A stretch of DNA of 27,412 bases from a virus, in the IMG/VR virus record IMGVR_UViG_3300032087_002731, positions 1 through 27,412 of that record. One strand, 5' to 3'. Both the position numbers and the translations under genes were made by a program. Positions 1 through 5,986 of the stretch are shown piece by piece; position 1 is the first letter of the stretch, and each line of letters starts with the position of its first letter. The notes beneath the pieces are model-generated. The model searched no databases and was not told the DNA's origin. It saw nothing but the letters and a program-made list of their open reading frames with translations.

Positions 1-185
1 GGATCATCTCCACCCAAAAGCAAAAGGAGGCCACGACACAACTCACAACATGGTTTGTGCCTGCCTTTCGTGCAATCAAAGTAAAGGCTCTGACCACTGG
101 CTTAGCTGGTGGGTCGGTCAAGAAACTTTTTGTCTTGACAACTTTTCCAAAGTCCTTTCTTGGACTACTGCTTAATTATTTTTAA
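1..185 (+). CDS. 3' end of an unidentified late gene (partial)
   Basis: Reading from base 3, an open frame runs from the window edge to a TAA at 183-185, giving about 60 residues with a hydrophobic end (LGLLLNYF). It stops 5 bases before the next gene, matching the tight packing here. In T7-like phages, tail fibre and accessory genes precede terminase, so it may be the end of such a gene, but I do not recognise it. The +1 frame also holds a 41-codon ORF from ATG 50, after an AGGAGG at 27-32, so the frame choice is uncertain. Confidence 0.35.
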   Translation, partial: IISTQKQKEATTQLTTWFVPAFRAIKVKALTTGLAGGSVKKLFVLTTFPKSFLGLLLNYF

Positions 186-190
186 AAACA

Positions 191-472
191 ATGGCAACTA
201 ATCCTGCTGGCGGAACTGCTTACGGTGATCTGACCGGAACCCGCCAATTCCTTAACGTTAATGGCATTCTGGGTGTCCAACTGGATGGCCTGGAAGCTGA
301 AGGCACTAGCGTGGTGGCACTGACTCAAGCTGTTGCTAACGCAGCTGTTGCTGATTACACCATTGCTGATCTTGTTGGTCTGATCAACACTGCTATCGTA
401 GGTAACCGTAATACCACTGCTAAGACTGCTACTACTGGCACCATGGGTCTGGCCTCCAGCGCGGAGAACTGA
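191..472 (+). CDS. Small Ala/Thr/Gly-rich protein, unknown function
   Basis: This 93-residue protein is rich in Ala, Thr, Gly and Val, has no cysteine and no clear membrane segment. I do not recognise a family. It sits between the preceding gene end and the basic protein gene, 3 bases upstream of the latter, in the late part of the genome, so a virion or assembly role is the simplest guess. The ATG at 191 has no visible Shine-Dalgarno sequence and follows an A/T-rich run (181-190). Codon use resembles the neighbouring late genes, with many GCT, GGT and ACT codons, which supports it being real. Confidence 0.75.
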   Translation: MATNPAGGTAYGDLTGTRQFLNVNGILGVQLDGLEAEGTSVVALTQAVANAAVADYTIADLVGLINTAIVGNRNTTAKTATTGTMGLASSAEN

Positions 473-475
473 TAA

Positions 476-1309
476 ATGGCAGCCAAAAAAAGTAAGGCTA
501 AAAAGCCAACCGAAACGATGCGCCAACGGCAGATGCGCCTGCGGCGTGAAGCTCGTGCTAAAAAATTAGAAAAAGGTCCTGCTAGCGTTAAAGGCGGTCA
601 AGCCCCAGGTGCCGGTCGTACTGGTTCTGCATCTGCCTCTAAGCCTAAGCCTCGTCGGGGCAGTGGCATGGTAAACCGCAATAAGCCTACCATGCGTAAG
701 CTTGCTGCAAAAGCTGCTCAAGCTCGCAAACGTGGCCAGGGCGGTCGTCCCCTTGTCCGCAAGGCAGAGCTAGACAAGGCAAAGAAGCCTAGCATCAAAC
801 GTGGTGCATCGGCTCTGCGGGGTCGTGCTAATGCGCCCAAGAACCTGGCCAACATGACCTCTAAGCTCAAGGCAGCTCGCGCAGGTCGTGGTCTGCGTAA
901 AGCTGTTGGTCGTGGCGGTTTGGCTACGTTGGCACTGGCAGCTGCAAACAAAATTCAAGATCGTCTGCTTAGTCCTGCGGCTCTCAAACGCAAGCGTGCT
1001 AACGAGATTAAACCTTTGACCATGGCAGACATGCCTAAGCTGCCAAAAGGCAGTGGTTCTCGGCGTGGTCAAGGCAGCGGCAAGCCCGCAGCTAAGCGTG
1101 GCAAAAAGCCTGTGGCCAACCTGCCTAAGGACTACAAGAAAACCGAAAAGGCAGCATTTGACAAGGCTAAGAAGCCACAACCCAAAAAGCCTGCTAAGCT
1201 CAGCGCAGGCGCAAAGGCTTTTGACAAGGCTTTTGCTGCCGCCCGTCGCGCTGGTAAAAAAGAATTTACCTGGCGTGGCAAGCGTTACCACACCCGTCTC
1301 AAAAAGTAA
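476..1309 (+). CDS. Highly basic, histone H1-like Lys/Arg/Ala-rich protein
   Basis: A 277-residue protein dominated by Lys, Arg, Ala, Gly and Pro, with almost no acidic residues outside a few DKAK units. DKAKKP occurs at about residues 100 and 229. One short more hydrophobic helix-like stretch lies near residues 145-165. The C-terminal 35 residues look like a folded tail with the pattern F-x-A-A-R-x-A-G-K-K-x-F-x-W-R-G-K-x-Y-x-T-R. From memory, similar F-x-W-x-G-K-x-Y-x-T endings occur on proteins of other marine podoviruses; I could not check this. The composition suggests binding to DNA or RNA, perhaps packaged with the genome or acting near packaging, since terminase is two genes downstream. 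This is inference. It starts 4 bases after the previous stop. Confidence 0.8.
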   Translation: MAAKKSKAKKPTETMRQRQMRLRREARAKKLEKGPASVKGGQAPGAGRTGSASASKPKPRRGSGMVNRNKPTMRKLAAKAAQARKRGQGGRPLVRKAELDKAKKPSIKRGASALRGRANAPKNLANMTSKLKAARAGRGLRKAVGRGGLATLALAAANKIQDRLLSPAALKRKRANEIKPLTMADMPKLPKGSGSRRGQGSGKPAAKRGKKPVANLPKDYKKTEKAAFDKAKKPQPKKPAKLSAGAKAFDKAFAAARRAGKKEFTWRGKRYHTRLKK

Positions 1310-1324
1310 ACACCCAATTTCCAC

Positions 1325-1675
1325 ATGAAAACCATTATCGCTTCCGCTCTGGTCCTCGGAGCTGCTTCCCCTGCCTTTGCTGGTCCCTACGTCAACGTGG
1401 AGGCCAACAGCGGTTTCTCTGGCTCTGACTACTCGGGCACTTCCACCGACCTCCACATCGGCGCAGAAGAAACCTTTGACTCCTTGAGTGTCTATATCCA
1501 AGGTGGTCCTACCCTCTTCTCGCCCGATGGTGGTGAGGCTGAAACCAAGTTCACTGGCAAAGCCGGTGGCTCTGTTGCCGTGTCCCCCGTGCTGTCCGTC
1601 TACGGCGAACTCAGCATGGTTGCCGACAAGGTCAACTCGTATGGCACAAAGGCCGGTCTGAAGTATTCCTTCTGA
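1325..1675 (+). CDS. Secreted small beta-barrel-like protein (outer membrane type)
   Basis: A 116-residue protein with a textbook signal peptide: MKT, a hydrophobic core and an A-F-A/G cleavage site after about residue 19. The mature part (about 97 residues) alternates polar and hydrophobic residues, is rich in Gly, Ser, Thr and Tyr, and ends in KYSF with a terminal Phe, as beta-barrel outer membrane proteins do. I recall small cyanophage proteins of this kind beginning with a signal peptide followed by GPYVNVE; this is memory, not a search. It would be exported by the host Sec system to the periplasm or outer membrane. Change of the infected cell surface or exclusion of other phages is possible but unproven. 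A terminator follows directly. Confidence 0.85.
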   Translation: MKTIIASALVLGAASPAFAGPYVNVEANSGFSGSDYSGTSTDLHIGAEETFDSLSVYIQGGPTLFSPDGGEAETKFTGKAGGSVAVSPVLSVYGELSMVADKVNSYGTKAGLKYSF

Positions 1676-1685
1676 TAGGCCTCTA

Positions 1686-1719
1686 GGAGGCTCTCTAGGG
1701 GGCCTCCGCCCCTTTTTTT
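1686..1719 (+). terminator. Rho-independent terminator before terminase
   Basis: GGAGGC (1686-1691) pairs with GCCTCC (1702-1707) around a 10-base loop, followed by GCCCC and seven T (1713-1719). It lies 10 bases after the barrel-protein stop and ends the transcript before the terminase gene. Confidence 0.8.
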
Positions 1720-1731
1720 GTATCTATCCAT

Positions 1732-3465
1732 ATGGCGCATAAAATAGGCACCCCAGAGGCCCGTCTGGAGGCCAGTTTTCCCTTATTTCTTTCTCTTGTA
1801 TGGAAGTCGCTAGACCTGCCTCCTCCAACAAGAGCACAGATCGCTATCGCTAACTACCTCCAAAATGGACCCAAGCGACTCCAAATCCAAGCATTCCGGG
1901 GACTCGGAAAAAGCTGGATCGCTGCTGCCTTCGTTCTCTGGACGCTATGGAACGACCGTGATAAGAAGATCCTTGTTATTTCTGCGTCTAAACAAAGAGC
2001 TGATGACTTTACAATCTTCTGTCAAAAATGTATTCTTGAGTTCGATTGGTTGGCTCATTTTCGCCCTGTGGACGATGACCAACGATGGTCGCGTGTCTCG
2101 TTTGACGTTGCGGGCTGTAGACCCGCTCAGGCGCCGTCTGTTAAAAGTGTCGGAATTACGGGTCAAATCACCGGCAGTCGAGCCGACCTTATTGTGTTCG
2201 ATGACGTTGAGGTTCCCGCTAACTCTGCTACCGACTTCATGCGTGAAAAACTTTTGCAGTTGGTTACTGAGGGCGAGTCCGTCCTTACCCCAAAAGAAGA
2301 CAGTCGTATCGTGTTTCTCGGTACGCCACAAACTACTTTTACAATTTATCGTACACTGAGGGAACGTAACTATAAACCCTTTGTCTGGCCAGCACGTTAC
2401 CCCAAAGATCTGACTGGATACGACGAAGTACTTGCGCCGCAACTTGTTAGGGACATTGAAAAGAAGGGTCACGAAACTGTTAAGTGGACGCCCACAGATA
2501 CGCGCTTTTCTGAGATTAACCTACTGGAAAGGGAAACCAGTATGTCGCGTAGCAACTTTATGTTGCAGTTCATGCTGGACACGTCCCTTTCGGACGCCCT
2601 CAAGTTTCCTCTCAAGCTCAGCGACTTTTCAGTATTACCGCTTGACATGGAAAAGGGTCCGTCAGACTTGGTCTGGGGCTCCGATCAGGACACTCAGCTT
2701 AACCTGCCTGCTGTTGCTCTCCCTGGCGATAGATGGCACCGGCCTAAGACTACATCGGACTTTGTCCCCTACGGGCAAACTATTGTTGCGGTGGACCCCT
2801 CGGGACGCGGAAAAGACGAAACCGTTGCCGTGATTATGAGTCAGCTTAACGGCTTCATCTTTGTCCGTGACATCTTTGCTAACCAAGACGGTTACTCGGA
2901 CAAGACCCTCTGTGAGATTCTTAGACGAGCAAAGAAATACAAAGCTACCCTCTGCTTGATCGAATCGAACTTCGGTGATGGTGCTGTCATGGAGCTGATG
3001 AAGCGACACGCAGCCGAAATGAAGACACCGATCGACTTCGAAGAGATGCGTGCTACCACGCGGAAGGAAGACCGCATCATCGACACACTGGAACCGGTGC
3101 TTAACCAGCATCGTCTCGTGATTGACCAACGTTTGATTGAGTGGGACTATACCAGCAATCCAGACCTAAGTCCAGAAGAACGGCTTCCCCGTATGCTCAT
3201 GTACCAGCTTACCAGGATGTGTCGTGAGAAGGGGGCCGTTAAACACGATGACCGGGTAGACGCGCTTGCCCTTGGGGTCAAGTACTTCCAAGACATCCTT
3301 GCCATCTCCGCAAAAGAGGCTCTCATTCAAGCAAAGCGGGACGACTGGGCCAAGATGGTCCGAGCGTTCCAAGAACACCCTCAGACGGCCACAGATCGCC
3401 TTGTTTTGGGCGCAAATTACGACAACCTACAGACCGACCAAAACGTAATCCACCACTGGGTTTAA
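1732..3465 (+). CDS. Large terminase subunit (T7 gp19-like)
   Basis: This is the DNA-packaging motor ATPase and nuclease, 577 residues against 586 in T7 gp19. The Walker A motif is FRGLGKS at residues 55-61 (T7 has FRGIGKS). Walker B is LIVFDDVE with D157, D158 and E160. The C-terminal nuclease domain begins at VDPSGRGKDE (about residue 353) and its last acidic motif is DDRVDALALG near residue 510. It should dock on the portal and translocate concatemeric DNA into the prohead, cutting at the genome ends. A small terminase was not recognised. The ATG at 1732 lies 12 bases after the T-run of the terminator, so its transcript must come from read-through or a local promoter. Confidence 0.97.
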   Translation: MAHKIGTPEARLEASFPLFLSLVWKSLDLPPPTRAQIAIANYLQNGPKRLQIQAFRGLGKSWIAAAFVLWTLWNDRDKKILVISASKQRADDFTIFCQKCILEFDWLAHFRPVDDDQRWSRVSFDVAGCRPAQAPSVKSVGITGQITGSRADLIVFDDVEVPANSATDFMREKLLQLVTEGESVLTPKEDSRIVFLGTPQTTFTIYRTLRERNYKPFVWPARYPKDLTGYDEVLAPQLVRDIEKKGHETVKWTPTDTRFSEINLLERETSMSRSNFMLQFMLDTSLSDALKFPLKLSDFSVLPLDMEKGPSDLVWGSDQDTQLNLPAVALPGDRWHRPKTTSDFVPYGQTIVAVDPSGRGKDETVAVIMSQLNGFIFVRDIFANQDGYSDKTLCEILRRAKKYKATLCLIESNFGDGAVMELMKRHAAEMKTPIDFEEMRATTRKEDRIIDTLEPVLNQHRLVIDQRLIEWDYTSNPDLSPEERLPRMLMYQLTRMCREKGAVKHDDRVDALALGVKYFQDILAISAKEALIQAKRDDWAKMVRAFQEHPQTATDRLVLGANYDNLQTDQNVIHHWV

Positions 3466-3483
3466 GAAAAGGTGCTCACTTGG

Positions 3484-3507
3484 ACCGGAAGTGTGGTGCC
3501 TTCCGGT
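3484..3507 (+). terminator. Perfect 8-bp hairpin after terminase
   Basis: ACCGGAAG (3484-3491) and CTTCCGGT (3500-3507) form an 8-bp stem with an 8-base loop, 18 bases after the terminase stop. No T-run follows, so it may be a transcript-stabilising or processing hairpin rather than a true terminator. Confidence 0.5.
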
Positions 3508-3523
3508 GTGGAACAGCGGTATT

Positions 3524-3552
3524 GGGGGGGACCGAACCCCATCGTCCCCCCC
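3524..3552. repeat. GC-rich 9-bp inverted repeat
   Basis: GGGGGGGAC (3524-3532) pairs perfectly with GTCCCCCCC (3544-3552) around an 11-base loop. It is very stable. The nearest T-run (3594-3602) is 41 bases downstream, too far for a classical intrinsic terminator. Confidence 0.6.
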
Positions 3553-3681
3553 TCCCAACGTTTCACGAGTCGATTCCATAAGCACCACAGTCCTTTTTTT
3601 TTGTCAACGCCTTCGGCGAGCACGACGAGCGGTTAGGGAAGACGGAATCGACACCCAATTGGGGGGATTATAGGGGGGTCT

Positions 3682-3798
3682 TCTTTAAAAGACAACCCAA
3701 ACCAGATAACCCCTAACTAGCTATGGTTAGTGAGGGGCGAAGCCCCGAGCGTTAGCTTTGGATAATCTTTGAAAAAGACCAACAAAGCAGACCATAAC
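3682..3798 (+). repeat. Pair of imperfect direct repeats upstream of thyX
   Basis: 3682-3710 and 3766-3798 share the order TCTTT, AAAAGAC, CAA, AA, CCAGA or CAGACC, then TAAC, with short indels. They lie 84 bases apart and bracket the nested hairpins at 3710-3746. The second copy ends 32 bases before the thyX start. They could be regulatory or a recombination trace; no function can be assigned from sequence alone. Confidence 0.45.
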
Positions 3799-3830
3799 GT
3801 ATACCCCTTGTTCTTCTTCTACCAACACCA

Positions 3831-4472
3831 ATGACTACTTGTCGTCTTGTTTCTATTAACCCAGACGCAGAAGAAATGATTGCTTACTGTGCCAGAGTAA
3901 GTAATCCGCAAAACCAAGAGAACCACCAGACCGTGGAGAAGCTGCTTGGATATTGTATTAAGCACGGTCATTGGTCCATCTTTGAGATGGCTAACATGGT
4001 GTTAGAAATCAACACTACTCGATCAATCTCAGCTCAAATACTGCGTCACCGTAGCTTTAGCTTTCAAGAGTTCAGCCAACGGTATGCACGCATGGATGAG
4101 CTTGGGGGTATTGATCTTCCTCACCTGCGTAGACAAGACACAAAGAACCGACAGAACTCTGTTGATGATCTGACTCCAGAACAAACCCAGTCCTTCTACC
4201 GACGCATAGCACAGCACTACGCAGAGGCAGAAGACCTCTACCACGAGATGGTGTCGTCAGGGGTTGCCAAGGAATGTGCTAGGGCGGTGTTGCCGCTGAA
4301 CGCGCCAACGCGGCTCTACATGAACGGCACGCTTCGTTCTTGGATTCATTACATCGATCTTCGTACTGCTAACGGTACGCAGCTCGAACATCAACAGATT
4401 GCTGATTCGGCTAAGACCATTTTCATCCAACAACTACCTCTCATAGCGAGGGCACTTAAATGGAAGAGATGA
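3831..4472 (+). CDS. thyX: Flavin-dependent thymidylate synthase ThyX
   Basis: Makes dTMP from dUMP using methylene-tetrahydrofolate, FAD and NADPH. The 213-residue length is normal for the family. The diagnostic ThyX motif is complete as RHRSFSFQEFSQR near residues 72-84. The later conserved part has RAVLPLNAPTRLYMNGTLRSW (split by a single domain turn), including the Leu-Pro and Arg residues that bind dUMP in the family, followed by a typical helix with QLEHQQIA. It would supply thymidylate for phage DNA synthesis together with the RNR further on. It stands apart from the replication genes, next to the probable genome end and flanked by non-coding DNA. It overlaps the next ORF by an ATGA. 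Confidence 0.97.
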   Translation: MTTCRLVSINPDAEEMIAYCARVSNPQNQENHQTVEKLLGYCIKHGHWSIFEMANMVLEINTTRSISAQILRHRSFSFQEFSQRYARMDELGGIDLPHLRRQDTKNRQNSVDDLTPEQTQSFYRRIAQHYAEAEDLYHEMVSSGVAKECARAVLPLNAPTRLYMNGTLRSWIHYIDLRTANGTQLEHQQIADSAKTIFIQQLPLIARALKWKR

Positions 4473-4636
4473 CACATGAGCAGTACGAAAAATGGATGGC
4501 TGTAAAGACAGCATTAGAACGCAGTGGTAAGACAGATTCGGTCTTCTATGAAGAAGCAATGAATCGTCTTCGGCGTCGTCCTTCTGCTCCGTACTCCGTA
4601 GCTGACGCACAGATCACGTCCAGAGACGTGTTCTAG
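4469..4636 (+). CDS. Small charged protein translated with ThyX, unknown
   Basis: A 55-residue ORF whose ATG (4469) overlaps the thyX stop as ATGA; an in-frame ATG at 4460 would add three residues. The product begins MTHEQYEKWMAVKTALE and holds an RLRRRP segment. The translational coupling and coding-like composition support it. I recognise no family. A hairpin-rich non-coding region begins right after its stop. Confidence 0.65.
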   Translation: MTHEQYEKWMAVKTALERSGKTDSVFYEEAMNRLRRRPSAPYSVADAQITSRDVF

Positions 4637-4648
4637 CCCCTACAAGAC

Positions 4649-4696
4649 CCCTCCGACTCACTTCAGGTGTCAGTACACCTAAAGCTCCTCGGAGGG
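4649..4696. terminator. Nested two-stem hairpin after the thyX operon
   Basis: CCCTCCGA (4649-4656) pairs with TCGGAGGG (4689-4696). Inside it AGGTGT (4665-4670) pairs with ACACCT (4675-4680) around CAGT. There is no T-run, so it is a structured 3' end, cruciform or packaging-type element rather than a clear intrinsic terminator. Confidence 0.55.
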
Positions 4697-4842
4697 CCTC
4701 TACGGGGCCTTCTAGGCGTCACTCGTAAATTTTGACACAAAAATGCGAACCCCTTACGCCTGTAGCGATCGGCCCGACTCCCCCCAATACCCCCCGCTGT
4801 TTTAGATTTATGGCCGCCCCCTATGCCGTTGTAAGTATAAAT

Positions 4843-4868
4843 GTAACGCAATGTAACGTGTAGTAACG
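4843..4868 (+). repeat. Three GTAACG repeats on a 10-bp period
   Basis: GTAACG occurs at 4843, 4853 and 4863, exactly one helical turn apart; the first two are preceded by AT. Two inverted-orientation partners (TGTTAC) occur at 5059 and 5069, also 10 bp apart. Such phased arrays are typical of protein-binding sites. Confidence 0.55.
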
Positions 4869-4904
4869 CGGGCAGCAGTTGTTTATACAAACTGTGCGGT
4901 GCAA

Positions 4905-4932
4905 TTGTTTATATTTAATCTCTATCTACTAT
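4905..4932 (+). promoter_or_regulatory. Candidate early promoter (host sigma-70 type)
   Basis: TTGTTT (4905-4910), a 16-base A/T-rich spacer and TACTAT (4927-4932) match -35 and -10 elements moderately. It points toward the early block that starts at 5140. A second TTGTTTATA copy lies 26 bases upstream at 4879. Confidence 0.4.
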
Positions 4933-5058
4933 CTATCTGTGCCCGTTTGCCGAAATGTTGCGTGAGTGTTGCGAATTGTCAATACGACCTTGCCAACCCA
5001 GCAATCCGCGGCAATATGTACTCAACAAGCGGCACACATCCGGCCCACGGACGCCATT

Positions 5059-5074
5059 TGTTACGGAATGTTAC
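5059..5074. repeat. Two TGTTAC repeats, 10-bp spaced, inverted to the 4843 array
   Basis: TGTTAC at 5059-5064 and 5069-5074 is the reverse complement of GTAACA and so mirrors the upstream GTAACG array, with about 190 bases between them. Together they could form a looped or two-site operator around the early promoter. Confidence 0.45.
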
Positions 5075-5139
5075 AGGCTTCTCTCTTTTTGCCTTGTTTC
5101 ATTCCATACTCTCACAAGCCACCGACTGGCCACCCCGAC

Positions 5140-5334
5140 ATGTACGCATCATTTGAGGAGAGCGTCCTAGACGCAGCCGACCACCACGGCAATCTCAGTT
5201 TCGGTGACGCTACCGAACTGCTCAAACAACACGGCTTCACACTTGCGGAGGTCTACGAAGACAACCACGGTGTTGATCCTGTTTGGCTCGATCAGCGCAA
5301 CGCTCAAGCCCTGCTCTTCTGGTTAGGTTACTAA
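5140..5334 (+). CDS. First early gene, 64-aa acidic protein, unknown
   Basis: The frame is open further upstream, but ATG 5140 is chosen because coding-like sequence begins there (MYASFEESVLDAADHHGN). The 64-residue product is acidic, ends FWLGY and has no membrane segment. It is the first gene after the presumed early promoter, the place where T7-like phages put host-takeover proteins; the specific role is unknown. Its TAA directly abuts the next ATG. Confidence 0.7.
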   Translation: MYASFEESVLDAADHHGNLSFGDATELLKQHGFTLAEVYEDNHGVDPVWLDQRNAQALLFWLGY

Positions 5335-5454
5335 ATGTTAATGTTCTTTGGATGTGTCGCCTTTGTTGCTGCGACCTGTGTCACAATTCCATCAGTCAGT
5401 CTTCTTCTCTTGATGGCTGGCCTTGGTGCTCTTACTCTTGACCTTTTCATCTGA
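5335..5454 (+). CDS. 39-aa small membrane protein
   Basis: ATG 5335 directly follows the previous TAA. The product is almost wholly hydrophobic: a first segment FFGCVAFVAATCVTI, a Pro-Ser turn, then a Leu-rich second segment ending TLDLFI. This fits one long or two short membrane helices. The stop is 5 bases before the next ATG, so the ORF fills the gap exactly. Function unknown; early membrane peptides in phages often act in exclusion or membrane change, but that is a guess. Confidence 0.6.
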   Translation: MLMFFGCVAFVAATCVTIPSVSLLLLMAGLGALTLDLFI

Positions 5455-5459
5455 TCATC

Positions 5460-5807
5460 ATGCGTAAGATTGAACGCGACATGTGCCAGGCTATTTGCGA
5501 CGATGCTGCGCACTGGTGCAAAGACAACACGAGCGTAACACGTGATGACGCTGGCGTGCATCATGTCTACCTTCATGGTAGCGAGATTGCACAAGTTGAC
5601 CAACTCAACATCAAAGTGCGTCACGCTGGCTATCGTACCAACACCACCAAATCACGACTGAATGCCATTCTCAAAACGTTTGGATCATTCAAAGACGGAG
5701 TACATCAGAAAGACTTTGTCTGGTATCTTCACGATGGCCAACTCAACAAAGACACCGAGATGTCTCAAGATGGCTGGTATGGTCTCTCTGATTTCTCCTG
5801 CAAATGA
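5460..5807 (+). CDS. Conserved phage protein of unknown function, 115 aa
   Basis: A 115-residue soluble protein with a central HAGYRTNTTKSRLNAIL segment near residues 54-70. I recall similar segments in small unknown proteins of several unrelated phages. The end is aromatic and acidic (DGWYGLSDFSCK). The next gene starts inside its stop (ATGA), suggesting coupled translation. Early position suggests host interaction, but no function can be assigned. Confidence 0.75.
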   Translation: MRKIERDMCQAICDDAAHWCKDNTSVTRDDAGVHHVYLHGSEIAQVDQLNIKVRHAGYRTNTTKSRLNAILKTFGSFKDGVHQKDFVWYLHDGQLNKDTEMSQDGWYGLSDFSCK

Positions 5808-5986
5808 AAGTCACCATTGGTATCTTCAACGAGTCTACGGGCAATTGGTCGCCCTACGCTAGGTTCCAAACCTACGAAGAAGCAGACGCAGCCTATGATT
5901 CTATTTGTGATCTTTACCCTAACTCTTGGGTTGAGATACTTGATGGAGCTTTAGCCAATGAGGCTGTGTCGCTTTACATGCCATGA
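5804..5986 (+). CDS. Small acidic protein, 60 aa, unknown
   Basis: ATG overlaps the previous TGA. The product starts MKVTIGIFNESTGNW and contains an amphipathic EEADAAYDSI helix. Its layout (a beta strand start, helix, then WVEILDG strand) suggests a small alpha/beta fold. It overlaps the next gene at its stop (ATGATG). Not recognised. Confidence 0.7.
   Translation: MKVTIGIFNESTGNWSPYARFQTYEEADAAYDSICDLYPNSWVEILDGALANEAVSLYMP

Larger units (their letters stand above)
3466..3830. other. Non-coding, hairpin-rich region between terminase and thyX
   Basis: No convincing gene in 365 bases. It holds two strong hairpins (3484-3507, 3524-3552), a run of nine T (3594-3602), a UUCG-type mini hairpin (3608-3618), a CCCAATTGGG palindrome (3654-3663), two G6 runs separated by ATTATA (3661-3678), a 5-bp hairpin (3678-3693), a nested hairpin from 3713 to 3730, and GGGGC/GCCCC (3734-3746). 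In T7-like phages the direct terminal repeat lies between terminase and the early genes, so this is one of two candidate places for the genome end. Confidence 0.7.
4637..5139. other. Non-coding region upstream of the early genes
   Basis: About 500 bases without a convincing gene. In order it holds a nested hairpin (4649-4696), a TTGACA at 4732-4737 without a good -10, a C6-AATA-C6 run (4780-4795), three 10-bp spaced GTAACG repeats (4843-4868), two TTGTTTATA copies (4879 and 4905), a candidate promoter (4905-4932), two TGTTGCG copies 11 bp apart (4956 and 4967), and two TGTTAC copies 10 bp apart (5059 and 5069). This is the expected place for host-RNA-polymerase early promoters and possibly the genome's left end. 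Confidence 0.7.

Noticed and set aside
3491-3673. 60-codon GTG-start ORF after terminase
   Set aside because: It runs through strong hairpins, a C7 run and a T9 run, and its product is low-complexity; it looks like non-coding DNA, though its first codons match the RNA polymerase gene (reported as a finding).
3466-3830. Possible tRNA after terminase
   Set aside because: The G/C-rich stems do not form a cloverleaf and there is no GTTCRANYC T-loop or CCA end.
4981-4988. AATACGAC, identical to part of the T7 promoter, upstream of the early genes
   Set aside because: An 8-base match is expected about once by chance in both strands of the window, the downstream half (CTCACTATAGG) does not match, and no other copies occur in front of late genes.
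4899-5170. Two overlapping ORFs (from GTG 4899 and ATG 4955) in the early leader
   Set aside because: They cover the promoter and repeat elements, have Cys/Arg-rich unlikely products and run into the start of the first early gene in other frames.
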